A stretch of 64,000 nucleotides of DNA from Penumbrarchaeum sp964445525. GTDB taxonomy: Archaea; Thermoplasmatota; Penumbrarchaeia; Penumbrarchaeales; Penumbrarchaeaceae. Position numbers and translations under genes: made by a program. Shown here piece by piece: positions 9,854 to 19,451 of the stretch; the first letter of the stretch is position 1; each line of letters begins with the position of its first letter. The DNA lies in NCBI GenBank assembly GCA_964445525.1, contig CAYULA010000001.1, forward strand, positions 168,821 through 232,820, in the 5' to 3' direction. The notes beneath the pieces are model-generated. The model searched no databases, was not told the origin of the DNA, and was given only the letters and a program-made list of their open reading frames with translations.

Positions 9854-10216
9854 TTAATCCTTCTTGACAAAACCCTTTCGTTTTTCCTCAATTACCTCAT
9901 CGGCGATCTTCAACCTGATCCTCCTCTCCACTTCCAGCTTCTTCATCTCCTCCACATCCCTGGACCTTCCCATCTTCTTGAAGATCCACATGGCCTGAAT
10001 GTATTTCTCGTTGGTTATCAGGCCCTTTGCCTTCACAAGCCAGCAAAGATTGCAAAGGAAATCATCATCATGTTCGTCGTAGAATCCGCAGCCCTTGCAG
10101 AAATGCCTGGAACATGATGAGCAGAGGTATGCTTTCTCGTCACCGGGACCAATGAAATATCCTCTAACGATTACCTTCATACATTCGGAACAGTTCATCC
10201 TGTCTTCGTCTTCCAT
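9854..10216 (-). CDS. Small zinc-ribbon protein of unknown function
   Basis: A 120-residue protein whose N-terminal half is built from zinc-binding knuckles: CSEC (about 9-12), CSSC (about 32-35), then CKGC and CNLC (about 40-60), in all eight cysteines able to bind two zinc ions. The C-terminal half is highly charged and helical (EEMKKLEVERRIRLKIADEV), perhaps a coiled coil. No known enzyme motif is present. It might bind nucleic acid or protein. It is convergent with the dehydrogenase and divergent from the hybrid kinase gene. A second ATG at residue 7 (MNCSEC) is an alternative start. Confidence 0.65.
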   Translation of the reverse strand: MEDEDRMNCSECMKVIVRGYFIGPGDEKAYLCSSCSRHFCKGCGFYDEHDDDFLCNLCWLVKAKGLITNEKYIQAMWIFKKMGRSRDVEEMKKLEVERRIRLKIADEVIEEKRKGFVKKD

Positions 10217-10389
10217 CAGTTTTTATTTAATATGAAGGCCGTATTAATTTGATTAGCAACCATTTCAAAATATGATAATTACATGTTTATTAATTGGAAG
10301 AACTCGATTGATAATGGTCAAACAAATTATATAATCGGTGCTCGGGCTCATTCAATACCCTGATATATCCCGGCCGCCGGTGAATCGAA

Positions 10390-12738
10390 ATGAACCGCTC
10401 CCCAAAAATGGACCTCCCATCTGAAAAGCTGCTCCAGACGGATGTTTTAGATTTACTTGGGGAGGGGGTCCTTCAGATGGATTTCAACTGCAGGATAGTT
10501 ACCATGAACGAATCCTTCAAGAAATTACTGGGTTACAGTGCGGGAAAGCCTCCTGGAAATTTCCTGGACATGGTTTTTGAATCCGACAGAGATTGCCTGA
10601 GAAAGGAACTGAACAGATTGAAAGGAGGATACAGGGGTCCTATCGATAGATTTCGTTTGAAACATATTTCCGGGGAAGAAAGGTGGGTTGAATCCAGAGG
10701 TTCAAGGACATTAAATGACACTCACCCCTCATACATACTGATATTCAGGGATATAACCGAGACAATGATTGTGGAGGAGATCATAGGAAGGACCCAATCC
10801 ATGGCATCCAACCTCATGGACAATCTTCCAGGCATGGCTTTCAGGTCTTTCCCCGATAAGGACAGGACAATGGATTTTATCAGCGAGGGCTGCATGGAAC
10901 TAACCGGATACAGACCGGATGAACTGACCATGGAAATACCATTCGGCACACTTGTCCATGAAGCGGATAGAGAAAGAGTTGTCTCCAGGGTCAGCAAAGC
11001 CGTCGAAAAGGGAGCGGTATACGAGCTCATATACCGTCTGAGAACCAGAGAGGGTAACCTCAAGTGGGTCTGGGAAAAGGGAACAGGATTTCCCGAAAAA
11101 GAAGAAAATCCAGCTTCCGTTCAAGGATTCATACTGGATACAACAGTGAGAAAGGAGATGGAAGTTAAACTAGAGAGATACAAGAACCATCTGGAACAGC
11201 TTGTTGCTGAGAGAACAGAGGACCTTGCTCTGGAGAAGAATCGACTCTCGGCCACACTAAGTTCGATAGGTGATGGGGTTATTACAACGGATGTAGAGGG
11301 GACTATCCTTATGATGAATTCCAATGCTGAAGATCTCCTAGACATTGATTATGAAAAGGCAAGGAGTCTCGATCTCGTATCCCTTTTCGGAAAGGGGGAT
11401 AAAAGCATAAAAGAGGAATTGAAGAGGTATCTGGAGGAGGTTATGCTCGGCAAAGGTAACGGAAATCATCTCACAGTCTCCATAGGGACAAGGTACGGTG
11501 ATAGAACCCTCGAGATCAATTCCTCGAGAATGCATGATGAGGAGGATGTGACAACCGGCATAGTTTTGGCTGTAAGGGACGTTACGGAAAGAAGGAAGAT
11601 GGAGGAAGAAGCATCCAGAAACCAGAGGCTGGAATCCATTGGCGTCCTGGCAGGCGGGATCGCCCACGATTTCAACAACATGCTCACATCTCTTCTTGGA
11701 AACATTGCCCTGGTGAAATCGGCTGTTGATCCTAAAAATGAAGCATTTTCGGCTTTGGAGGATGCGGAAAAGGCGGCCTACAATGCAAGGGACCTCACCT
11801 CGCAGCTTCTTACCTTTTCAAGGGGAGGGGAACCTGTAAAAAAGGAAACAAACCTGAAACAGGTACTCAGAGATTGTACCAGGTTTTCCCTGAGTGGTTC
11901 AAGAGTATCCACAAGGTTTGTACTGGACGATGACCTTTGGAAAGTAGAATTGGACGAGCCCCAGTTCAAACAGGCCCTGAACAATCTTTTGATCAATGCA
12001 AAGGAGGCAATGCCAGGCGGTGGAACGGTAACGGTGAAGGCCGAGAACTTGAATGTAAAAAGCATATCCGGGCTTTCTCTTCGCGATGGCAGGTACGTCA
12101 AAGTGTCAATAAAAGACACGGGAATAGGAATGCCAGGTAGGGTTCAAAAAAAGGCATTCGATCCTTATTTCTCCACGAAAAGCGAGGGGAGGGGCATGGG
12201 ACTCGCTACCGCTTTTTCCATAATCAGGGAACATTTCGGTCTTTTGGAGGCTACATCCAGGGTCGACGAGGGTTCCACATTTATGTTATATCTTCCCGCA
12301 TTAGGCCCCAAAGAGGTTGAAATCAAGACCCGGGATTCGACAATGAAAGTGAAGGGAGGAGAGAGGATCCTCCTTATGGATGATGATGAGCTGTTGCTAA
12401 ATGCGATATCAAGACTTCTGGGCAACCAGGGTTACAGGGTTGATACCGCAGAAGAAGGAAAGAAAGCCGTAGCCATGTATCATAACCAGCTTGAAAAAGG
12501 TGAAAAATATCACGCGGTAATACTGGATATCACCGTTCCCGGGGGCATGGGGGGTGAAGAAACCCTTAACAGAATTATGGACTTCGATCCCGCCGTGAAG
12601 GCAATTGTATCTTCGGGTTATTCGAACGATACTATAATGTCACATTACGAGGATCACGGTTTCAAGGGTGTATTGAAAAAACCCTACAAATTGGAAGATC
12701 TTATATCGGAACTTTGCAGGATACTCTACGGGATATAA
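10390..12738 (+). CDS. Hybrid histidine kinase: three PAS domains, kinase core, receiver
   Basis: Soluble sensor protein with PAS domains at about 15-125, 135-258 and 283-400, the first two separated from the third by a short coiled coil (258-283). The HisKA H-box is GGIAHDFNNML (H426). HATPase motifs are N536 in NNLLINAKEAM, DTGIGMP (576-582) and GRGMGLATA (600-608). A C-terminal receiver (about 655-782) has acidic residues MDDDE, phospho-acceptor D713 in VILDITVP and K764 in KKPY. The receiver on the same chain suggests phosphorelay or self-modulation; no separate output regulator lies next to it. The ATG at 10390 has GGTGA six bases upstream. No transmembrane helix is seen, so it senses something in the cytoplasm. 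Confidence 0.93.
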   Translation: MNRSPKMDLPSEKLLQTDVLDLLGEGVLQMDFNCRIVTMNESFKKLLGYSAGKPPGNFLDMVFESDRDCLRKELNRLKGGYRGPIDRFRLKHISGEERWVESRGSRTLNDTHPSYILIFRDITETMIVEEIIGRTQSMASNLMDNLPGMAFRSFPDKDRTMDFISEGCMELTGYRPDELTMEIPFGTLVHEADRERVVSRVSKAVEKGAVYELIYRLRTREGNLKWVWEKGTGFPEKEENPASVQGFILDTTVRKEMEVKLERYKNHLEQLVAERTEDLALEKNRLSATLSSIGDGVITTDVEGTILMMNSNAEDLLDIDYEKARSLDLVSLFGKGDKSIKEELKRYLEEVMLGKGNGNHLTVSIGTRYGDRTLEINSSRMHDEEDVTTGIVLAVRDVTERRKMEEEASRNQRLESIGVLAGGIAHDFNNMLTSLLGNIALVKSAVDPKNEAFSALEDAEKAAYNARDLTSQLLTFSRGGEPVKKETNLKQVLRDCTRFSLSGSRVSTRFVLDDDLWKVELDEPQFKQALNNLLINAKEAMPGGGTVTVKAENLNVKSISGLSLRDGRYVKVSIKDTGIGMPGRVQKKAFDPYFSTKSEGRGMGLATAFSIIREHFGLLEATSRVDEGSTFMLYLPALGPKEVEIKTRDSTMKVKGGERILLMDDDELLLNAISRLLGNQGYRVDTAEEGKKAVAMYHNQLEKGEKYHAVILDITVPGGMGGEETLNRIMDFDPAVKAIVSSGYSNDTIMSHYEDHGFKGVLKKPYKLEDLISELCRILYGI

Positions 12739-12784
12739 ATGAGGGTGAACTATAATTGACATGAATGCAATACACTGATGAGGA

Positions 12785-14281
12785 ATGAATGTGGAACCCC
12801 ATGATGACCTTATTCAAAGATATGCAGAGATAGTGCGTCTTGGTCAGATAGGAAGTATTCTATTGTGGGACCAGAACACTTACATGCCGCCCGGAGCGGC
12901 AGAAATGAGAGGAGAACAGCAATCTCTTGTATCGGGCATTGCACACAAAAGATTGACCTCCAAAAAGATGGGTAGACTTCTTGACCGATTGAAAAGGGAA
13001 GAATTGACACCGGAAAAGACCGCGATTGTGAGAGAGATAGAGAGGAAACATGAAAGGGCCTCCTCCATACCCAGGTCGCTGATTCAGGCCCTATCCCGTT
13101 TGGAGCCGTTATCAACCGGAGCCTGGATCAAGGCAAGGAAAAAGGAAGATTTCTCCTTTTTTAAAAAGGAATTCAAAGAGGTTATCGAATTAAAGAAAAA
13201 GGTCGCAGAACATGTTGGATACGAGGATACTCCCTACGACGCCCTCCTTGATGAATATGAACCTTACATGAAAAGCCGCAAACTAACGGATATTTTTCTG
13301 TCACTGGGTGAGAAACTCAAACCCCTTGTAACAAGATTGACCGAGGTCTGCGGAGACCTGGGAGACGGCAAGATGAAGGGCAAATATCCCATCGATTCCC
13401 AGAGGGAGTATTTGCATTACCTCCTGATCGAGATGGGATATGACATGGAAACCGGAAGGATAGACATTTCGGAGCACCCATTCACCGCTGGAAATCATGA
13501 TGACGTCAGGATCACCCTGAGATACGATGAAAAGGACCTCAGGACAGCACTGTTTTCGGCCATCCACGAGGGAGGGCATGCACTCTACGAGCAGGGCTTC
13601 AAAAGGAAGAATTATTTCACCCCCCTTGCCGAATATGTTTCTCTGGGAATACATGAGTCCCAATCGAGAATGTACGAGAATATTATCGGCAGATCGAGGT
13701 CATTCTGGGAATGGCAGTATCCCATTCTGAAAGAGAAGTTCCCGTCTCTTAAGAAGATGTCACTGGATGAGTTCCACAGACTCATCAATCATATCACCCA
13801 GTCCCCGATAAGGGTTGAAGCCGACGAGGTAACCTATTCCCTCCATATTGTAATAAGATTCATGATCGAAAAGGACCTGATGGAGGATAAATTGTCCGTG
13901 GACGAGGTTCCCCAGGTTTGGAACGAGCTTTACGGGAAATATCTCGACCTGGAACCAGAGAGCGAATCCTTGGGGTGCCTCCAGGACATCCATTGGTCGA
14001 TGGGGGCTATCGGTTATTTCCCCACATATACGCTTGGCAATCTGTATTCCGCTCAGTTCTTCAAGCAGGCTCAAAAGGATATAGATTATCTGGAATCTTC
14101 CATAGCCCGAGGGGACCTCAAAACAATCCTCAACTGGCTGAGGGAGAACATCCACATGCATGGTAAATTCTACAGCGCACCGAACCTAGTTGAGAAGGTT
14201 ACCGGAAAACCCTTGAGCGAGGATCATTTCATCGATTATCTCAGGAAGAAATATTCATCCATATATGACATTTCATTGTGA
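12785..14281 (+). CDS. Thermostable-type carboxypeptidase, peptidase M32
   Basis: Zinc metallocarboxypeptidase that removes C-terminal residues from peptides in the cytoplasm. The family signature is complete: HPFTAGNHDDVRITLRY (231-247), the HExxH-type site AIHEGGHALYEQG with H261, E262 and H265, the third zinc ligand in HESQSRMYEN (E291), and IRVEADEVTY further on. Its 498 residues match the family norm of about 500. The gene starts 46 bases after the hybrid kinase, with TGATGAGG just before the ATG. With the two secreted proteases in this window it fits a peptide-using metabolism. Confidence 0.95.
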   Translation: MNVEPHDDLIQRYAEIVRLGQIGSILLWDQNTYMPPGAAEMRGEQQSLVSGIAHKRLTSKKMGRLLDRLKREELTPEKTAIVREIERKHERASSIPRSLIQALSRLEPLSTGAWIKARKKEDFSFFKKEFKEVIELKKKVAEHVGYEDTPYDALLDEYEPYMKSRKLTDIFLSLGEKLKPLVTRLTEVCGDLGDGKMKGKYPIDSQREYLHYLLIEMGYDMETGRIDISEHPFTAGNHDDVRITLRYDEKDLRTALFSAIHEGGHALYEQGFKRKNYFTPLAEYVSLGIHESQSRMYENIIGRSRSFWEWQYPILKEKFPSLKKMSLDEFHRLINHITQSPIRVEADEVTYSLHIVIRFMIEKDLMEDKLSVDEVPQVWNELYGKYLDLEPESESLGCLQDIHWSMGAIGYFPTYTLGNLYSAQFFKQAQKDIDYLESSIARGDLKTILNWLRENIHMHGKFYSAPNLVEKVTGKPLSEDHFIDYLRKKYSSIYDISL

Positions 14282-14389
14282 GAAATATCTCACCTTTGAC
14301 AATAATCGATCCAGGTTTCACCTTTGGGACCAAATGATTTATTATCGGACAGTTTGTTCATGTATATGAATACGCCAGGGTGATCCATT

Positions 14390-14935
14390 ATGAACAGGAA
14401 ATTATTTGTCTTTGCTTCGGTGGCGCTTCTTACATTATTGGCCGGTTGTCTTGGTTCGGATGACGAGGGCGGAGGAACGGAGGAACCGGTGGAAATGAGC
14501 GGAATGCTCAATCAGACCGGCACACAGACGGGATTGGCCCAGATCGAACCCGAGCTGATCGAGGCCACGATACCCATAACCCTGGACTTCGAAATGGTAA
14601 CCGGAATTACAATTAATATCTCTGTGGAGGACAATGATGACGGCACGGATCCCGATCAGGTCCAGGAGATCACTCTCACAGAAGAAGATGGAAACACAAC
14701 CGGATCGGCCAATGGAGGCGCAGCGAGACCGGGGACTCCATTTACCACATCACTTTCCGTGGAATGGGACGGAACAAACTACATGGGCGGAAGATGGAAT
14801 CTTGTCATTCCGGTTTCCATAGTTGCAGGCCCGGACCAGTGGCCGGGTCCTTTGATATGGAACGGCATTCCTGACAGAGGTTTCTCCTACGAGATAGAGA
14901 TCGCCTATTACTACCATCAGGAAGAAGAGTCATAA
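14390..14935 (+). CDS. Secreted lipoprotein of unknown function
   Basis: The N-terminus is a lipoprotein signal peptide with lipobox LAGC (C20), followed by an acidic glycine-rich linker and a beta-rich domain of about 140 residues. The mature protein would sit on the outside of the membrane by a lipid on C20. It has no recognised motif. The ATG is supported by GGTGATC a few bases upstream. A perfect ten-pair hairpin lies 28 bases after the stop. Confidence 0.7.
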   Translation: MNRKLFVFASVALLTLLAGCLGSDDEGGGTEEPVEMSGMLNQTGTQTGLAQIEPELIEATIPITLDFEMVTGITINISVEDNDDGTDPDQVQEITLTEEDGNTTGSANGGAARPGTPFTTSLSVEWDGTNYMGGRWNLVIPVSIVAGPDQWPGPLIWNGIPDRGFSYEIEIAYYYHQEEES

Positions 14936-14962
14936 TTGCCCGGCGCGACAAATATGAAAAAT

Positions 14963-14984
14963 CGATCGAAGCAGGCTTCGATCG
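14963..14984 (+). terminator. Perfect hairpin after the lipoprotein gene
   Basis: CGATCGAAGC and GCTTCGATCG pair over ten bases with only an AG loop. No T-tract follows, so it may be a transcript-end stabiliser rather than a terminator. Confidence 0.45.
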
Positions 14985-15119
14985 AACGTACAAACCCCGC
15001 CCACCCCGGACTTGATCGGTATTTTTGTAATCAACAGTATTTAAAGACTGGAATAACTGGACTTATTAAATTTCCTATATGATAAAAAATAGAACAACAT
15101 TGCTGGATGGGGGATATAT

Positions 15120-15353
15120 ATGGCAAAAATGGGATTGATATCTTTAATCACCGGAATCGTATCTTTCGTCATACCTTGCCTGGGACCTGTTCTTGCAATA
15201 GTGGCAATTATCACAGGGATAATGGGAAGAAGCGACCCGGACCAAAAGACAATGGCAACGATAGGATTAGTACTGGGAATAGTATACTTCATACTTGGAA
15301 TCCTGCTAGTGATATTGAACCTCTTTTTGAATCTGGCTTTCCTGGCCGTATGA
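15120..15353 (+). CDS. Small DUF4190-like membrane protein
   Basis: A 77-residue protein with two long hydrophobic helices (about 5-33 and 46-74) joined by a short polar loop, GRSDPDQKTMATIG. The GI.S....P..GP.LAI.AII.G..G ... A..G..LG pattern is that of DUF4190-type small membrane domains. Its function is unknown. A TATA-like PuTATTTAAAG at about 15037-15046 lies upstream. The same kind of domain is found at the C-terminus of the acyltransferase at 49071-50708. Confidence 0.7.
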   Translation: MAKMGLISLITGIVSFVIPCLGPVLAIVAIITGIMGRSDPDQKTMATIGLVLGIVYFILGILLVILNLFLNLAFLAV

Positions 15354-15489
15354 TGATGAAGGATCATCGGATGCCATCAAGTCACTGTTTCATAAATCAT
15401 TGTAATTTACATGCTTTACATAGCTGTAATTACAATCCCTAATCCATATAGGAAAGGGTTACCATGGAGGGCCAGATTATCTAGGTCCG

Positions 15490-16725
15490 ATGAAGGTAGC
15501 GGTATTCACTGAGACCTATCATCAGCTCAACGGGGTGGGACGCACATACCAGAACATGGTTGATTATGCGCGGAGGAAAGGATACGAGCTTGATGTATAT
15601 GTCCCCGGCAATGGTTCTGTTGAAGTAATGGGATCGGCAACGATATACAATATTCCCGTGGAGGCTGGAATAGAATACTACCCCGATCTGATCTACGACG
15701 CGGCGGCGGTTCCCAGATTCGTATTCAAGCAGCTTCCGGAGATCATCGAGAAAAATTTCAGCGAAAAAGAATACCATATAGCACAGATAGGAACACCAGG
15801 GTCCATAGGTCTTTTCGCTCTTCTTGCGGCAAAGAAGTTCGATGTCCCCCTGGTAGGAAGCTATCATACCCAGGTCCCCAACTATGCCAGAGCCAGGGTG
15901 GATCTGATAATGAACAATCCAAACGGGGTTCTGAGAACGATACCCGATCTGGCAATGGAGGCAACCTGGTTGACGGAGAAATTCTTCTACGGCAACACGG
16001 TTTTCAACATGGCTCCAACCAAGATGATCTGCAGTGAGATCGAGACCAGGTTCAACAGACCCACCAGAGTATTCAGGCGAGGTGTGGATACCAAAAGATT
16101 CCATCCTGCCAACGGCAGGAGACCCGATGTTCCAACGGTTCTTTTCGTCTCCAGGATAGCTGTTGAAAAGAACATCGAGATGCTAACCGGTTTCAAGGAA
16201 TATCTTCCATATGCCAGGTTGGTAGTTGTCGGAGACGGGCCCGACAGGAAGAGAATGGAAAAGATAATACCGAAAGCGGAATACAGAGGTTTCCTGACGG
16301 GGAAATCCCTGGAAGAAGCTTTTGCCTCCGCTCATGTTTTCGTTTTTCCTTCGGTTACCGAAACCTATGGTAATGTAGTTCAGGAGGCCATGGCCTCGGG
16401 ACTTCCAGTTGTGGTGGATGCATCAGGACCCACAGGCGAATTGGTAGAAAATGGAATATGCGGTTTTCACTACAATTCCAGATCCGAGATGTTCAGGCAG
16501 CTTGATCTGCTCCTTAAAAACATGGAGCTCAATCACAGGATGTCCAAAGCTGCCAGGTCCGCCATGGAGAAGAGGACCTGGGATTCAGTATTCGAATCGG
16601 CATACGAGGGATATGAAATGGCTGTCAATATGCACTCGGACAGACCGAAATCCATAGGTCAACGCTGGAAATCAAGGATGGAGGAACTATTCGGACCTTA
16701 TACCAAACAGATGCAGCAGACCTGA
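15490..16725 (+). CDS. GT4-family glycosyltransferase
   Basis: Retaining GT-B glycosyltransferase of family 4. The N-terminal Rossmann half opens with MKVAVFTETYHQLNGVGRTY; the family acceptor region SYHTQVPNYA lies near residue 125. The C-terminal half has the nucleotide-sugar site: LFVSRIAVEKNIEM, VVVGDGPDRKRME, and the E-x7-E motif PSVTETYGNVVQEAMASGLP. It resembles enzymes that add mannose or other sugars to lipid acceptors (MgtA/PimB/SQDG-synthase-like), so glycolipid or surface glycan synthesis is likely, but donor and acceptor are unknown. No other glycan genes are adjacent. Confidence 0.88.
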   Translation: MKVAVFTETYHQLNGVGRTYQNMVDYARRKGYELDVYVPGNGSVEVMGSATIYNIPVEAGIEYYPDLIYDAAAVPRFVFKQLPEIIEKNFSEKEYHIAQIGTPGSIGLFALLAAKKFDVPLVGSYHTQVPNYARARVDLIMNNPNGVLRTIPDLAMEATWLTEKFFYGNTVFNMAPTKMICSEIETRFNRPTRVFRRGVDTKRFHPANGRRPDVPTVLFVSRIAVEKNIEMLTGFKEYLPYARLVVVGDGPDRKRMEKIIPKAEYRGFLTGKSLEEAFASAHVFVFPSVTETYGNVVQEAMASGLPVVVDASGPTGELVENGICGFHYNSRSEMFRQLDLLLKNMELNHRMSKAARSAMEKRTWDSVFESAYEGYEMAVNMHSDRPKSIGQRWKSRMEELFGPYTKQMQQT

Positions 16726-16878
16726 AAATACCTATTCCAATAACTTTGGAAACAGGATGAAATTGAATCTTTTTATTAGGATCAATTTCAAAAGATACCG
16801 GAATGAACCTGCAATGTATGGGTTAAAGGTAATTATTTAATCACCATTGGTTGATTAACTTAAAAGGGGGATGAAAAA

Positions 16879-17709
16879 TTGGGACCCGTTTTTGATATCG
16901 TTGAAACCCTTGAAGGGGAGATACCGATACTGAAGATAACATATTCTCAACTTATAACGGCCATACTTGTTCTGATAGTAGGATTCATTATTGTTCGACT
17001 GATAGTGACAGTATTCAAGCAGTCGGTGAGCAAGTCGAAGATGCCCAAGCTCATGATTGATTTCCTGGGAAAGATGATCTCGGCCATACTCTACATTGTA
17101 GTGGTGATTTTTGCCGTTGGGACGGTAGGCATTGAGGTAGGGGGTGTCTTCATAGGCCTATCCGCTGCGATAGGCCTGATCATTGCTTTCGGCATGCAGG
17201 ACTCCCTCAACAATATGTTCGCAGGGATCTGGCTTGCGACCTTGAGCCCGATCAAGATGGATGAATGGGTAGAGGTGGCTGGCCATTCGGGCAAGGTTAC
17301 AGGCCTCAGCGTTATGTCCACCGAACTTTTATCTCCCGATAACAAATACATTACCATTCCGAACAGGGAAGTATGGGGCTCTTCCATCGTCAATTATACC
17401 AGGATGCCGATTAGAAGGGTTGATGTCAACGTGGGTGTGGCCTATGGAACAGACCTGGACAGGGCAATCAAGGTGGCCAAACAGGTCATGTCATTGACCG
17501 GACTGGTCCTGAAGGATCCGCCGATGGATGTGGTTGTCACCGATCTCGGTGATTCGGCCATCAATTTACAGCTCAGGCCGTGGACCAAGACAGATAACTA
17601 CTGGCCGCTTTGGGGAATGCTTAAAAAAGAGATACCGAAGCATTTCTCCGGAGCCGGCATAGAGATACCCTTCCCGCAGCTTGACATTTCAATTGCAGAG
17701 AAGGAGTGA
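16879..17709 (+). CDS. MscS-family mechanosensitive channel
   Basis: Small-conductance mechanosensitive channel protein for release of solutes on osmotic downshock. It has about three membrane helices (about 20-45, 60-85 and 88-112); the pore-lining third carries GLSAAIGLIIAFGMQDSLNNMFAGI. The cytoplasmic beta domain follows, with the typical PNREVWGSSIVNYTR. Length (276) matches the minimal MscS type. The frame begins with TTG at 16879; AAAAGGGGGATGA upstream is a good ribosome-binding sequence, and the ATG inside it is out of frame. Its stop codon overlaps the next start by one base. Confidence 0.92.
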   Translation: MGPVFDIVETLEGEIPILKITYSQLITAILVLIVGFIIVRLIVTVFKQSVSKSKMPKLMIDFLGKMISAILYIVVVIFAVGTVGIEVGGVFIGLSAAIGLIIAFGMQDSLNNMFAGIWLATLSPIKMDEWVEVAGHSGKVTGLSVMSTELLSPDNKYITIPNREVWGSSIVNYTRMPIRRVDVNVGVAYGTDLDRAIKVAKQVMSLTGLVLKDPPMDVVVTDLGDSAINLQLRPWTKTDNYWPLWGMLKKEIPKHFSGAGIEIPFPQLDISIAEKE

Positions 17710-18242
17710 TGATAAAAGTGGGAATATTTTCTTTCGAGGGGAGGACCCCTCAAATAGCCGAAGGGAGCTTTGTATTTGAAACCGCCACCGTGGTTGGTGA
17801 TGTCACACTGGGCAAAGATGTTTATGTCGGTCCTGGAGCCGTTGTAAGGGGAGACTATGGAAAGGTGGTAATCGGGGACAGGACCTCTGTCGAGGAAAAT
17901 GTCGTCATACATGCCAGACCCGGGGATGTTACGACTATAGGAAAGGATGTGACACTGGGACACAGCTGTGTGGTACACAACTGCACGGTAGATGACTTTG
18001 CAGTTATCGGAATGGGAGCGGTTGTGTCCGATTTCTCCCATGTGGGAAGATGGGTCTTCGTTGCCGAGGGTTCCGTTGTTAAAACCAGATCCGAAATAGA
18101 AGACGAGATGATCGTGGCGGGAATCCCTGCAACTCCAAAAAAGAAGATCAGTGAGGAACTGAGGAAAACATGGATCGGGTTCAAGGCAATCTATCCCGAC
18201 CTGGCAAGGAGATATCCCAAAGGGTTGAAGAGATTGGATTGA
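17709..18242 (+). CDS. Gamma carbonic anhydrase-like hexapeptide-repeat protein
   Basis: Left-handed beta-helix protein of the gamma-class carbonic anhydrase/acyltransferase superfamily. Hexapeptide repeats run from about residue 20 to 130. The three zinc ligands of the class are kept: H68 in VVIHAR, H85 and H90 in GHSCVVH. Active-site residues R47 (VVRGD) and E62/E63 (SVEEN) fit the YrdA/PaaY/CaiE-type relatives, some of which are active carbonic anhydrases. A C-terminal helix (about 145-178) packs the trimer. ATG at 17709 overlaps the channel stop (TGATG), so translation is coupled; a GTG one codon earlier is possible. Whether it hydrates CO2 is unproven. Confidence 0.88.
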   Translation: MIKVGIFSFEGRTPQIAEGSFVFETATVVGDVTLGKDVYVGPGAVVRGDYGKVVIGDRTSVEENVVIHARPGDVTTIGKDVTLGHSCVVHNCTVDDFAVIGMGAVVSDFSHVGRWVFVAEGSVVKTRSEIEDEMIVAGIPATPKKKISEELRKTWIGFKAIYPDLARRYPKGLKRLD

Positions 18243-18353
18243 AAAGACATTCATCTACCGCCATAAATGGTTAAATACAATTTTATCTGGTCGGTTCCCA
18301 AATCCTGTACCTATCTTTTTAAATGATGATATGTATGAAAGATCGGGAATAGG

Positions 18354-19433
18354 ATGGGAAAGATTTCATTCAGGAGATCGGCGGAACCTGGACTTCCTCC
18401 GGGAACCTTGGTTCATGTGGGCGAGAAGAGGCAGAAGAAGGTTACGGTAGACCTGATATCATACAATGAAGACGATTTCAAAGAAGAGATGATCGGTGAC
18501 CTGGATAGATTGAAGGAGGTACCCGAACCCGGAAGGATAGCGTGGATAAATGTCAACGGGCTCCATGATGCGGATATAATGAAGAAGATAGGGGACCTGT
18601 TTTCCATCCATCCTCTGGCAATGGAAGATATTATGAACACTGACCAGAGGTCCAAATCGGAATCCTTCTCAGAGCATCTGTTTATCGTTTTGAAGATGGT
18701 AAGGAAAGGAATGAAAAAAGGGAACGGGATTGAACAGATCAGCCTGGTCCTGGGAAGGGGATATGTGATATCCTTTCAGGAGTGGGAAGGGGATGTTTTC
18801 GATCCCATACGCAAGAGGTTGAGGACGAAAACCGGAAAGATAAGAACCATGGGAGCAGACTATCTTGCCTACACCCTCATCGATGCCGTGGTTGACAATT
18901 ATTTTCCTGTTCTGGAAGAGATCGGCAACGAAATAGAGGATATGGAAATAAGACTGAATGAAAAAGCCGACGACGAAGGCTTGCAAAGGATACATTCCAT
19001 AAAGAGAAGATTGATCCAGATCAGAAGATCTATCTGGCCCATGAGGGAGGTCATAAACGGTCTTTTCAGAGAAGAGTATCTTATGATGGGGGCGGATATT
19101 AAACCCTATCTAAGGGACGTTTATGACCATACCATCCAGGTGATGGATACCCTTGAAAGCATGAGGGACATGGCAACGGGCCTGATGGATCTCTATGTAT
19201 CCCTGGTATCCAACAAGATGAATGAGATAATGAAGGTGCTAACAGTCATTGCAACCATATTCATTCCCCTGACCTTCATTGCAGGTGTCTACGGAATGAA
19301 CTTCGACCCGGATTCATCACCGCTTAATATGCCGGAACTGGAATGGTACTACGGATATCCGATGGTCATGATACTCATGCTGTTGATAGCTATCGTAATG
19401 GTTGTATATTTCAAGAAGAAGAGATGGTTGTGA
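18354..19433 (+). CDS. corA: CorA-type magnesium transporter
   Basis: Mg2+/divalent-cation channel of the CorA family (MIT superfamily). The long N-terminal cytoplasmic funnel is followed by two C-terminal membrane helices. The signature GMN lies after the first helix in AGVYGMNFD (about 311-313), and the loop contains acidic residues (PDSSPLNMPELEW). Length (359) is typical. The tail ends in KKKRW on the cytoplasmic side. Start is ATG, with GGGAATAGG just before. It is convergent with the next kinase, 18 bases between stops. Confidence 0.94.
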   Translation: MGKISFRRSAEPGLPPGTLVHVGEKRQKKVTVDLISYNEDDFKEEMIGDLDRLKEVPEPGRIAWINVNGLHDADIMKKIGDLFSIHPLAMEDIMNTDQRSKSESFSEHLFIVLKMVRKGMKKGNGIEQISLVLGRGYVISFQEWEGDVFDPIRKRLRTKTGKIRTMGADYLAYTLIDAVVDNYFPVLEEIGNEIEDMEIRLNEKADDEGLQRIHSIKRRLIQIRRSIWPMREVINGLFREEYLMMGADIKPYLRDVYDHTIQVMDTLESMRDMATGLMDLYVSLVSNKMNEIMKVLTVIATIFIPLTFIAGVYGMNFDPDSSPLNMPELEWYYGYPMVMILMLLIAIVMVVYFKKKRWL

Positions 19434-19451
19434 TACTTCATATTGTCTTGT